DNA from: JBHJGP01 sp050331695
GTDB taxonomy: Bacteria; Pseudomonadota; Alphaproteobacteria; Geminicoccales; Geminicoccaceae
DNA: 64,000 nt
Assembly: GCA_050331695.1 (NCBI GenBank)
Contig: JBHJGP010000026.1
Coordinates: 26,754-90,753 of the forward strand
Direction: 5' to 3'
The notes beneath the pieces are model-generated. The model had not been told where the DNA came from. It did no database searches and saw nothing but the letters and a program-made list of their open reading frames with translations. The position numbers and the translations under genes were made by a program. Below are positions 42,796 through 50,323 of the stretch, piece by piece; positions within the stretch are counted from its first letter, which is position 1, and the number at the start of each line of letters is the position of its first letter.

Positions 42796-44038
42796 AGCGC
42801 TTCAGCCACTCCGCTTCGAGCCAAGTCACCCAGGTCGGATGGGGCTCAAGACGAGCTGGCGTCAGGGCTTCGGGCGGCAGGGTCGCCACGCCGATCGGCA
42901 GGTCGGTGAACCGCTGACGGTCTTCTTCCGTAAGCGCGTCGACCGCCAGAACAGTCGGGTCCCCCCAGATTCGGGGATCTTGTTTTCGCGCCTGGGCCTC
43001 CGGGCTCAGGAGAAAATTGATGACGACCTTCGCCCCGTCGGCATTGGGCGCATTGAACGGAATGGTGAGAAAATGGGTGTTGGCGAGACTGCCGCCTTCG
43101 AACATGAAGCTTCGAACGCTGGCCGGCAGTTTCTCTTCATGGATCAGGTTTGAGGCCTCGGCCGGATTGAAAGCCATGGAGAAATCGACCTCGCCATCGT
43201 CGAGCATCTGGTGGAGCGCCGGTCCGCTGGCGGGAAAACTCTGGCCGGCGCGCCAGAACTGGGGATGATGGCGTTCCAGCCAGGCCCAGACCGGCGCTGT
43301 TACGGTCTGCGGATCGGTGGCATCGACCGGTTGTTGAAGGATCTCCTCCGCCTCCACACTGTCAATCAGGAGCTGTTTCAAAAAGCTCGTACCGATGAAG
43401 TTGGGCGGCGCCGGATAGGTGAAGCGCCCCGGGTTGGTGTCGATCCAGTCACCGAGTGCCCGAATATCGACGGGAGGTTCGGGGACCGCGTCGCTATCAT
43501 AGAAGAACACGAAGTGGGCCATGCCGAAGGGTGCTTCCATACCCTCGGTCGGCACGGTGAAGTCGATCTTCGTGGTCGGCTTGCCCTGCCAGTCGACCAG
43601 GCTCGCGTTGGGCAACGTGACGACGAAAGGCGGGCTTATCAGATCGGAGGCTTTCATCGCGGCGAAGTTCTCGCCGTTGATCCAAATCAGATCGATGCTG
43701 CCGTCGGTGACCCGGCCCGCCGTCTTTTCCGCCAGGACCTGAGCCACGGCCTCGGCGGTGTCGGTGATGCGGACATGGACCAGATCGATGTCGTGGACCG
43801 CGCTGAGTTGTTCATCCGCCCACGAAAAATAGCTGTTGATCGCAGGCGAGCCACCCCAGGCATGGAGCGTCACGGTGGTGCCGCGAGCCTCGTCGATGGT
43901 CGCCTGCCAATCATCGGCTGCGGCACTGGAGGCGCCGATAAGCAACGCCAGGGTGAGGGCTCGGCGGCCGAACGTGGCGACGATCGGCCATAACGGTAAA
44001 AAACGACGAGATAACAGGGTGATCTCCGCGAAAGTCAT
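42785..44038 (-). CDS. ynjB: YnjB-type ABC transporter substrate-binding protein
   Basis: 417 aa with an export signal (ALTLALLIGASSAAADDW). The YnjB signature is clear: VTLHAWGGSPAINSYFSWA, SIDLIWINGENFAAMKASDL, LPNASLVDWQGKPT, and MEAPFGMAHFVFFYDSD. It captures the (unknown) ligand in the periplasm for YnjC/YnjD. It heads the operon. The 260-bp upstream region shared with the divergent choice-of-anchor gene shows no THI-box that I can recognise. Confidence 0.88.
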   Translation of the reverse strand: MTFAEITLLSRRFLPLWPIVATFGRRALTLALLIGASSAAADDWQATIDEARGTTVTLHAWGGSPAINSYFSWADEQLSAVHDIDLVHVRITDTAEAVAQVLAEKTAGRVTDGSIDLIWINGENFAAMKASDLISPPFVVTLPNASLVDWQGKPTTKIDFTVPTEGMEAPFGMAHFVFFYDSDAVPEPPVDIRALGDWIDTNPGRFTYPAPPNFIGTSFLKQLLIDSVEAEEILQQPVDATDPQTVTAPVWAWLERHHPQFWRAGQSFPASGPALHQMLDDGEVDFSMAFNPAEASNLIHEEKLPASVRSFMFEGGSLANTHFLTIPFNAPNADGAKVVINFLLSPEAQARKQDPRIWGDPTVLAVDALTEEDRQRFTDLPIGVATLPPEALTPARLEPHPTWVTWLEAEWLKRFAS

Positions 44039-44301
44039 TGATCCTCCGATCAGAGTGTCGCCAGGCGGGATCCTCGTTCAATGTCCGCGCGTTCACATGT
44101 ACGCGGGCTATTGGTTTCGACCAAAGCTAAGAATGACTGGCCCTCCAAACCAGGCGATTCCGATTACCCTATGGTGGTGGATGCTCCGCCTTGGACCGCG
44201 GTTTCGCGAATTGACCCGTGCAATGATTTTGACCACAAGCATCGGAAAACGGGGCGGCCAGCCCTCCAAGCAAGCCTCAGACAAGCGGATAGGACATCTT
44301 T

Positions 44302-45846
44302 ATGAGTTGTGGGACACCGTACCGTGGCGCCCTGGGATTCTTGGTCGCCGCGCTCCTGCTTTCGCCCGCGACCGGCGCTGCCAAGCCCGGGGAGCTTGAA
44401 TTTGTCGGTCGCTATGACAGCGGCATCGTTGACAGCGCCGCAACCGAATCGGCCGCCTATTACCCGGGCAGCCAACGTCTGTTCGTGGTCAATCGGTCCG
44501 AGGAAAGCCTCGATGTCATCGACATCAGCGAACCGGGCGAGCCCGCGCTTTTGGGATCGCTGCCCCTGGATCGGGCGCCCACCAGCGTCGCTGTCAGCGG
44601 CGATATGATTGCGGTCAGCGTTCCGGCCGAACCGATAACCGAGCCCGGCGCGGTGATCGTCTTCGACCCGCTGGGCGCGAAAACCGCCACATTCGAGGCC
44701 GGCGCCGGACCGAAGATGGTGGCATTCAGCACCGACGGCAGGTTTCTGGTCTGCGCCAATGAAGGCGTACCCAGCGACGACTACCAAACCGATCCGCCGG
44801 GCACGGTAACGGTCATCGATCTCGAAGCGGGGATCGACCAGGCGCGGGTCTCGACGATCGGTTTCGAAGACTTCAATGAGCAATCGATCGATGGCATCCA
44901 TGCCGGCCGGCCGGAAAGCAGCAACGCGCAAAACTTCGAGCCGGAATTCGTCGCAATCGCGTCCGATCAAATCACGGCTTACGTCTCCCTTCAGGAAAGC
45001 AACGCCATCGCTGTTCTTGATTTGGAAACGCCTTCCGTCACCGATGTGATCGGGCTCGGCTTCAAGGATCACAGCGTCATCGGTCTCGATGCCAATGATA
45101 CTGACGAGGCCGTCAACATTCGGACCTGGCCGGTGCTGGGCCTCTATCAACCTGACGCGATCGCGGCCTACGAGGTGGAGGGCCAATCTTATCTGATCAC
45201 GGTCAACGAGGGCGAGGTCCGTAACTATGATGGCTGGAGCGAAGAGGTTCGCGTCCAGGATCTTTCGCTCGACCCGGAAGCTTTCGACGATCCATCGGCG
45301 CTTCAGGCACCGACCCAATTGGGCCGGCTGGTGACGACCAGTGCCATGGGCGACGATGACGGCGACGGCGACCACGAACGGATCTTCAGCTTCGGAGGAC
45401 GGTCCTTCTCGATCCGATCTGCGTCCGGCGAGCTTCTGTTCGATTCCGGCGATATGTTCGAGCGGGAGATGGCGCAGCGGTTTCCCGATTTCTTCAATGC
45501 CAGCGAACAGCGCTCGGACCGAGACGCCCGGAGCGATGACCGGGGCCCCGAGCCCGAGGGCGTGGCGGTGGCGAGGATTGGCGATCGGACCTTCGCCTAT
45601 ATCGGTCTCGAGCAGATCGGTGGCGTCATGATCTATGATGTCAGCGATCCGAAGGCGCCGAGCATGGTTGGCTACCACACGACGCGGGATTTCGAAGGCA
45701 GCCTGACCATCGGTGGTGCCGGCGACATCTCGCCAGAGAGTCTGATCGCCGTTGATGCAAGCGAAAGTCCCAACGAGCAGCCACTATTGATCGCCGCCCA
45801 CGAGGTCAGCGGCACCATCGCCATCTTCCGCATCCTGACCGAATGA
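44302..45846 (+). CDS. Secreted choice-of-anchor I-type beta-propeller protein
   Basis: 514 aa with signal peptide (GFLVAALLLSPATGAAKPG). The propeller-like repeats match the choice-of-anchor I domain: ATESAAYYPGSQRLFVVNRS, LDVIDISEPGEPALLGSL, CANEGVPSDDYQTDPPGTVT, then FEPEFVAIASD and RGPEPEGVAVARIGDRTFAY. Some relatives are annotated as alkaline-phosphatase-like, but no phosphatase site is visible. Many acidic patches (DDDGDGDHE) may bind calcium. GloA and ECF genes follow on the same strand. Confidence 0.8.
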   Translation: MSCGTPYRGALGFLVAALLLSPATGAAKPGELEFVGRYDSGIVDSAATESAAYYPGSQRLFVVNRSEESLDVIDISEPGEPALLGSLPLDRAPTSVAVSGDMIAVSVPAEPITEPGAVIVFDPLGAKTATFEAGAGPKMVAFSTDGRFLVCANEGVPSDDYQTDPPGTVTVIDLEAGIDQARVSTIGFEDFNEQSIDGIHAGRPESSNAQNFEPEFVAIASDQITAYVSLQESNAIAVLDLETPSVTDVIGLGFKDHSVIGLDANDTDEAVNIRTWPVLGLYQPDAIAAYEVEGQSYLITVNEGEVRNYDGWSEEVRVQDLSLDPEAFDDPSALQAPTQLGRLVTTSAMGDDDGDGDHERIFSFGGRSFSIRSASGELLFDSGDMFEREMAQRFPDFFNASEQRSDRDARSDDRGPEPEGVAVARIGDRTFAYIGLEQIGGVMIYDVSDPKAPSMVGYHTTRDFEGSLTIGGAGDISPESLIAVDASESPNEQPLLIAAHEVSGTIAIFRILTE

Positions 45847-45896
45847 TGGTGAGCCCTGGGCGGCTTGCGGTGCCACACTCTCGAGGGACGAACGCC

Positions 45897-46235
45897 ATGG
45901 TCGATCGCGAAGACGCGCTGAGAGAGACAACGCTCATCATCTACGGCCTTTATCTGGCGTCGTTCATCTTCGCCATAACCTGGATCATCGGGGCCGTGAT
46001 AGCCTACGCGAAGCGCGACGAAGCGATCGGCACACCCTATCGGAGCCACCTCGAGAAGCTGATCAGCCTGTTTTGGACGACGCTTCTCTTGGCTGGCATC
46101 GGCTTCATTCTCGCCATCACCGTCATTCTGTTGCCGCTCGCCTGGCTCGTCGGCATGGGCATGGCCCTGTTCTTTCTCTACCGCTGCATCAAGGGCTTAA
46201 TCCGTGCTCTCGACGGCAGGCCCTACGACGACTGA
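45897..46235 (+). CDS. DUF4870-like small membrane protein
   Basis: 112 aa with three hydrophobic segments (LYLASFIFAITWIIGAVIAY; TTLLLAGIGFILAITVILLP; VGMGMALFFLYRCIKGLIRA). The layout resembles DUF4870/Tic20-like proteins. ATG 45897 is preceded by GAGGGACGAACGCC; the frame opens earlier, overlapping the previous stop. Function unknown. Confidence 0.65.
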   Translation: MVDREDALRETTLIIYGLYLASFIFAITWIIGAVIAYAKRDEAIGTPYRSHLEKLISLFWTTLLLAGIGFILAITVILLPLAWLVGMGMALFFLYRCIKGLIRALDGRPYDD

Positions 46236-46334
46236 AGGACCTTGGTCCGGGGCTCGACGGGCCCAGGCATCGCCCCACATTATGGCCGAACCGGCGCGTA
46301 TCAACCGGTCGAAACATGCCATCGGGAGGGCATT

Positions 46335-46754
46335 TTGCGATATCAGCACACCATGGTTAGGGTAACCGACCTCGACGAATCGCTGAAATTCTACCGAGAT
46401 CTAATGGGGCTCGAAGAGATCCGGCGGATCGACAATGACAAGGGCCGTTTCACGCTCGTGTTTTTGGCGCCGCCCGGCCAGCACGAAGCGCCGATCGAAT
46501 TGACCTACAATTGGGATCCGGAAACCTATACCGGCGGCCGGAACTTCGGCCATCTGGCCTACCGGGTCGACGATATCTATGCGTTTTGCCAGAAGCTAAT
46601 GGACGCGGGCGTGACCATCAACAGACCGCCCCGGGACGGCCACATGGCCTTCGTCCGGTCGCCGGACGACATCTCGATCGAGATCCTGCAGGAAGGGGAC
46701 GCCAAGGAACCGGCGGAGCCCTGGGCCTCGATGGAGAACACCGGCTCGTGGTAG
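46335..46754 (+). CDS. gloA: Lactoylglutathione lyase (glyoxalase I)
   Basis: 139 aa VOC-fold metalloenzyme converting methylglyoxal-glutathione hemithioacetal to S-lactoylglutathione. The four metal ligands are visible: His in RYQHTMVRVTDLDESLKFYR, Glu in PIELTYNWD, His in NFGHLAYRVDDIYAF, Glu in DDISIEILQEG. I chose TTG 46335 because the family starts M-R-Y-x-H-T-M and GGGAGGG lies 5 bp upstream; ATG 46353 would delete the first ligand. Confidence 0.92.
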   Translation: MRYQHTMVRVTDLDESLKFYRDLMGLEEIRRIDNDKGRFTLVFLAPPGQHEAPIELTYNWDPETYTGGRNFGHLAYRVDDIYAFCQKLMDAGVTINRPPRDGHMAFVRSPDDISIEILQEGDAKEPAEPWASMENTGSW

Positions 46755-46787
46755 CATGCGACGGAACGGCGCTCACTAGCCGTTAGT

Positions 46788-46845
46788 CGGCCGGGTGGTG
46801 CGGCACCACCCGGTCGCAGAACGACAAGCCTCAACTGGGTGGTGC
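46788..46845 (+). promoter_or_regulatory. Candidate two-state RNA leader before the ECF sigma gene
   Basis: Segment A (46788-46800) pairs with segment B (46804-46816) as a 13-bp hairpin with one G-U and a CGG triloop. Segment B (46803-46814) can instead pair with segment C (46834-46845): GCACCACCCGGT with ACTGGGTGGTGC, 12 bp with one G-U and a 19-nt loop. C contains GGGTGGTGC, the ribosome-site-like stretch ending 6 bp before ATG 46852. A-B and B-C are mutually exclusive, and B-C would hide the start. A-B could also act as a T-less terminator for gloA. Confidence 0.5.
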
Positions 46846-46851
46846 TCATCG

Positions 46852-47415
46852 ATGAACAGCGACTATTTGGCCGATGCTGCTCTAATTGCCGACGTCAAGG
46901 CCGGTCGAGGGGCGGCGTCCCAGGAGCTCGTCCAAAGACACATGGGACCGCTCACGGCCTTTGCCAATCGTCTGTTGAATGACCATGCCGCGGCCGAGGA
47001 TGTCGCGCAGACGACCATCTTGAAGCTCTGGCGTCAGGCCGCGAGCTGGCAACCCCAGGCCAAACTGTCGACGTGGCTGCACAAGGTGGCCTATCGCGAT
47101 TGCCTCGATCGCATCGCCCGCAACCGGGAAATCCTGAGTGACGATCTGCCGGAGCAGATGGACGATCGGGCGACACCGGATCAGGCGCTTTTCGCCAAGC
47201 AGATCCAGACCCAGATCGATGCCGCCATCGAGCGGTTGCCGGAGCGCCAACGTCGCGCGCTGGCGCTGCAGCATGTGCACCAGCTTAGGCCACCTGAGAT
47301 CGCCGAGACCATGGGCTTGAGCCTGGAAGCAGTGGAAAGCCTGCTCTCTCGCGCCCGGCGTAACCTCCGAAAGGATCTGGCCGCCCTTCATGACGAGCTC
47401 ATGGGGGGGCTTTGA
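46852..47415 (+). CDS. ECF-type RNA polymerase sigma factor
   Basis: 187 aa with only the sigma-2 and sigma-4 regions, as in ECF factors. Region 2: LLNDHAAAEDVAQTTILKLW and STWLHKVAYRDCLDRIARNR. Region 4: AIERLPERQRRALALQHVHQ, PPEIAETMGLSLEAVESLLS with the HTH. The next two genes encode single-helix membrane proteins, and the order sigma / putative anti-sigma / periplasmic sensor resembles cnrH-type or related metal-stress loci. ATG 46852 lies behind the two-state hairpin leader. TGATG overlap with the next gene. Confidence 0.88.
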   Translation: MNSDYLADAALIADVKAGRGAASQELVQRHMGPLTAFANRLLNDHAAAEDVAQTTILKLWRQAASWQPQAKLSTWLHKVAYRDCLDRIARNREILSDDLPEQMDDRATPDQALFAKQIQTQIDAAIERLPERQRRALALQHVHQLRPPEIAETMGLSLEAVESLLSRARRNLRKDLAALHDELMGGL

Positions 47416-47843
47416 TGGCAGGGCTGAGGCCTGTCCACAAAAGCACCGCCGAAGACGACCTCCGATGGTTGGAGAAGGCGGTCGATCTCTATGGCGGTGA
47501 TTTGGCTCGCTGGCCATCCGACGACCGTGGCCGCCTGCAGGCTTCGGTGGCTCGCTCGGACGCGGCGCTCCGATTGTGGAACCAGGCACGCGCACTGGAT
47601 CGCTTGACGGGTCGTTCCGAGAGCCTGCGCAGAGCGGCCGAAGTCGCCGGCGAGCGCAGATCCCTGATTGTTAGGATTTGGCCCTTTGGTCCCTGGTGGC
47701 AGCCGGCCGGTGCGTTGGCCATGGCGCTGATTTTAGGCGTGCTGATCGGTTTCGAGAGCGATGATGTTTTCCGTCCAGCCGTGAGCGAGGATATGGCCGT
47801 CGTCGCTTTTGGTCCGGAGCCCTTCTGGGATGGCGGTCAATGA
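47415..47843 (+). CDS. Single-pass membrane protein, putative anti-sigma factor
   Basis: 142 aa. The cytoplasmic N-terminal half (DDLRWLEKAVDLYGGDLARW) is followed by one transmembrane helix (WWQPAGALAMALILGVLIGF) and a short periplasmic tail. No ZAS or other known anti-sigma motif is visible. The assignment rests on topology and on position: its ATG overlaps the sigma-factor stop and its end overlaps the next gene. Confidence 0.6.
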   Translation: MAGLRPVHKSTAEDDLRWLEKAVDLYGGDLARWPSDDRGRLQASVARSDAALRLWNQARALDRLTGRSESLRRAAEVAGERRSLIVRIWPFGPWWQPAGALAMALILGVLIGFESDDVFRPAVSEDMAVVAFGPEPFWDGGQ

Positions 47844-48295
47844 GCCTCCTGCGCCGTCATATCTTGCCGCTGGCGCTGTTGATGTCGGTTGCCGCCAACA
47901 TCTTCTTCGGCGCGCGCATGGCCGGCGAAGCCCTGTCGTTGCGCGCGAAGAGCGAGGCGGAGCGGACCGTGATTACCGGCTGGTTGATCCGCAAGCCTAC
48001 GGCCACCGACCATGGCGTGATGCATGAAGTCTGGCGCGCGCGGCGCATGGAAATCCGCCCGGCGTTGACGGCGCTCAAGGAGACCCAGAACGATCTCGCC
48101 GAGACCTTTATGAGCGAACCCTTCGATCCGGAGGCCGCGGGCCAGGCGCTGGGCCTGTTGCGCCAGCACATGGCGCTCAGCCAGCAATTGATCCACGAGG
48201 CCTTGTTGGATGTAGCCGTGCGGGTCGATGCCAAGGAACGGCGTCTTCTGATCGAGCGCGGCCTGCCGATGCAGTTCGCCAACATTCAGGACTAG
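47840..48295 (+). CDS. Periplasmic heavy-metal-sensor-like protein (CnrX/CpxP-type)
   Basis: 151 aa: one N-terminal membrane anchor (LPLALLMSVAANIFFGARMA), then a helical periplasmic domain (EVWRARRMEIRPALTALKET, LLRQHMALSQQLIHEALLDV). It has the shape of the heavy-metal resistance/Spy-CpxP superfamily. His/Met residues are present but no metal site is certain. ATG 47840 overlaps the upstream stop. It is likely the sensory partner of the ECF system. Confidence 0.65.
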   Translation: MSLLRRHILPLALLMSVAANIFFGARMAGEALSLRAKSEAERTVITGWLIRKPTATDHGVMHEVWRARRMEIRPALTALKETQNDLAETFMSEPFDPEAAGQALGLLRQHMALSQQLIHEALLDVAVRVDAKERRLLIERGLPMQFANIQD

Positions 48296-48402
48296 CAGTC
48301 CGGTAGCCTCAAAACGGCGCGAATGCCCCTAAAACTTGTCACAGCTTGTTTAAAGGCTCGGGTTCATATACAACCGTAGCGTTCTCAACCTGTGGCTGTG
48401 TC

Positions 48403-48810
48403 ATGACCCCTCCAGCTCTCGAATTGTCGAAGACCATCGACCGTCGCAGCATCTCCGGTCCTCTCTTGCGCATGTTTTTCCGAGTGGCCCATTCCTGGCG
48501 GCTCAGCAACGACGAACAGATGTGTCTGCTCGGCCTGACGGCGCCCTCCACCTTCTTCAAATGGAAGAAGGAGATGGATGTGGCGCTACCGCGGGACACG
48601 ATTGAGCGCATCACCTACGTCATTAACATTTACGGCTCGCTGGAGAAGCTCTTTCGAGACGAGGAGGTGCGCCATCGCTGGGTCCGCGAGGACAATAGCG
48701 CGATCGTCTTCAATGGGCGTTCCGCGCTCGCCAAGATGCTTTCCGGTCATGTGCGCGATCTGTTTTTGGTCCAGCGCTATCTCAATCAGCAGACGAGTGG
48801 GGCGGTTTGA
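48403..48810 (+). CDS. Xre/MbcA/ParS-type antitoxin (DUF2384)
   Basis: 135 aa. N-terminal HTH-like part (FFRVAHSWRLSNDEQMCLLG, STFFKWKKEMDVALPRDTIE). The toxin-binding domain follows (RHRWVREDNSAIVFNGRSAL, AKMLSGHVRDLFLVQRYLN), with the usual N-x-x-F-x-G-R-S-x-L-x-x-M-L-S-G pattern. It neutralises RES toxins in known pairs. ATG 48403 was preferred to the longer frame start at 48346. Stop and next ATG overlap (TGATG). Confidence 0.83.
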   Translation: MTPPALELSKTIDRRSISGPLLRMFFRVAHSWRLSNDEQMCLLGLTAPSTFFKWKKEMDVALPRDTIERITYVINIYGSLEKLFRDEEVRHRWVREDNSAIVFNGRSALAKMLSGHVRDLFLVQRYLNQQTSGAV

Positions 48811-49436
48811 TGCAGCGCCTAACCCACGTTGTCTGGGAAGGCGCTTGGCATTTGGCACCTCGTCGTTTCCCGCAGGACGATAGTCTCATTTCGATTGGCG
48901 CTGGTGAGCCGCCCGAGGTCTTGAAGGCGATCGACCGCTTGACTCGGGACAATCTCTTTCCGATCCGGGGCGGCTTCGCCAACGCCGCCGAGGCGGCGCT
49001 TCTCGAAGCGCTTGGCAGCGCCAGCGGCGAGGCCAGTTGGCTGGGTGACGGGACCTTCGCCTGCCTGGAATTTGCCGCTGACTTCGAGATCGCGATGAAT
49101 TTGGCCGCCGGGCGTTTGGAACGGTTTTTGGGTGCGACCGATCAGCGGGCGATGGAAATCGATCTGCAGGCGCGCCGGGTCGATATTGACGGCCATTTCG
49201 TCGATCTGACCGCGCTCGGTTCCGACCATGCAGCCATTCGCCAGGCGCTCAAGCAGGCCCGGCTGGCCGGTCAGACCGGCGTCTTGCTGCGGGTGATCCA
49301 TGGCGGCCGGGCGGTCATCGCGTTCACCCCTGACGCCTGGAGCCACGCCCGAGAGGACAGCCGTTTCGCCATGAGCTGGAACGGGCGCGAGGTCGAGACG
49401 GCCTACGAAAAGCGGCTCCTGCGACTGGTGGGCTAA
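48810..49436 (+). CDS. Divergent RES-domain protein (putative toxin partner)
   Basis: 208 aa. It follows the outline of RES NAD-phosphorylase toxins: AIDRLTRDNLFPIRGGFANA, WLGDGTFACLEFAADFEIAM with ERFLG, GQTGVLLRVIHGGRAVIAFT and FAMSWNGREVETAY near the end. In the RES sequences I remember, these regions read S-R-F-S-D-G-S-F-x-x-Y, E-T-A-x-x-E and S-V-R-x-x-G-G. Here the Arg, the second Glu and the Ser appear as Trp, Leu and Val. It may therefore be inactive or altered. The pairing with the upstream antitoxin is the strongest evidence for the family. Confidence 0.6.
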   Translation: MQRLTHVVWEGAWHLAPRRFPQDDSLISIGAGEPPEVLKAIDRLTRDNLFPIRGGFANAAEAALLEALGSASGEASWLGDGTFACLEFAADFEIAMNLAAGRLERFLGATDQRAMEIDLQARRVDIDGHFVDLTALGSDHAAIRQALKQARLAGQTGVLLRVIHGGRAVIAFTPDAWSHAREDSRFAMSWNGREVETAYEKRLLRLVG

Positions 49437-49471
49437 TTGATCCTGACGGGACAGGGTGAATGCTTGTTGGG

Positions 49472-50323
49472 CTAGGGGCCAGGTTCACAGCGGTATCGCA
49501 AACCCGGCTTCGGCCGAAGACCTCGAATCTGAGGTGCGGCCTCGGTCAGGGCTCGATCGATCTCTTCCACCGCTAGCGTGTTGAACGCGAACATGCTGAA
49601 GTGGTGGACGACCAGGTCTTTAATCCGGTGGCGGCGACACAGATCGACGGCTTCGGTTAGCGTCATGTTACCGGGAACCCCGTTGGCCCGTCTTTCCTCG
49701 TCCCGGCCGTTCACCGGCAGAAGCGCCACGTCGATGACCTGGGCGGCGAGAGCGGAATCGAGGGCCGGGAAGGGAACGGTGTCGCCCGAATGAAAAAGGG
49801 TGATGGCGCCGTCGCTCAGGACGTAGCCTAGATATCGATGATGGCCCGCCTCGTCGGTATCGCAAGCCTCATGCGCCCCCGGGGTTGCTGCAATCCGCAA
49901 ACGATCGATGTGGATCGTCTCACCGGCATCAAAGAAGTGGCAGCGTTGCGCTGGCAGGCCCAGCGCAAGGCCGTGCTTGCGCTCGGCGATCGGTAGGACG
50001 AAACGGCAGTCGGTTTGATGGTCAAGCAATTCGGCCAGCGTCCAAGGATCCATATGATCGCCGTGACGGTGGGTCAAAAGCACGAGATCGACAGGCGGCA
50101 GCTCGGCCACCGCAATCGGTGGCGGCATCAGCCGCTCATGGGGATAGCGGCGGCCCCGATATTTGTCCGCAAGATAGTCGGACAGGTAGGGATCGATCAA
50201 AAGCCGCTTACCAGCCAGGCTCAGAGCGAAACCGGCTTGGCCCAACCAACTCAAATGACAGCCCTTTTCGCCAAAAAGCGCTGTTCCGCCGACCTTATCC
50301 ACAGTGTCCTCAAATATTGTCAA
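49472..50323 (-). CDS. UlaG-like metallo-beta-lactamase-fold hydrolase
   Basis: 283 aa. MBL core: HLSWLGQAGFALSLAGKRLL, DLVLLTHRHGDHMDPWTL (H-x-H-x-D-H), TPGAHEACD, TLFHSGDTVPFPALD, and DLVVHHFSMFAFNT. The layout is that of UlaG-type proteins, one of which is L-ascorbate-6-phosphate lactonase. Substrate unknown. ATG overlaps the stop of the AroE-like gene by 4 bp, so the two act in one operon. Confidence 0.85.
   Translation of the reverse strand: MTIFEDTVDKVGGTALFGEKGCHLSWLGQAGFALSLAGKRLLIDPYLSDYLADKYRGRRYPHERLMPPPIAVAELPPVDLVLLTHRHGDHMDPWTLAELLDHQTDCRFVLPIAERKHGLALGLPAQRCHFFDAGETIHIDRLRIAATPGAHEACDTDEAGHHRYLGYVLSDGAITLFHSGDTVPFPALDSALAAQVIDVALLPVNGRDEERRANGVPGNMTLTEAVDLCRRHRIKDLVVHHFSMFAFNTLAVEEIDRALTEAAPQIRGLRPKPGLRYRCEPGP

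Noticed and set aside
44039..44301. THI-box/TPP riboswitch before ynjB
   Set aside because: The transporter type suggested it, but the conserved CTGAGA and ACCTGATCTGG-type elements are not present on the relevant strand.
44164..45678. 504-codon open frame antisense to the choice-of-anchor gene
   Set aside because: Overlaps a well-supported secreted protein gene on the opposite strand; shadow frame.
48337..48372. Promoter for the Xre/RES pair (TTGTTT ... TATACA)
   Set aside because: Spacing is 15 bp and both boxes are poor; not supported enough to annotate.
50295..50303. Perfect DnaA-box TTATCCACA
   Set aside because: Single isolated copy inside the coding sequence of the MBL-fold gene, with no AT-rich region or further boxes; not an origin.
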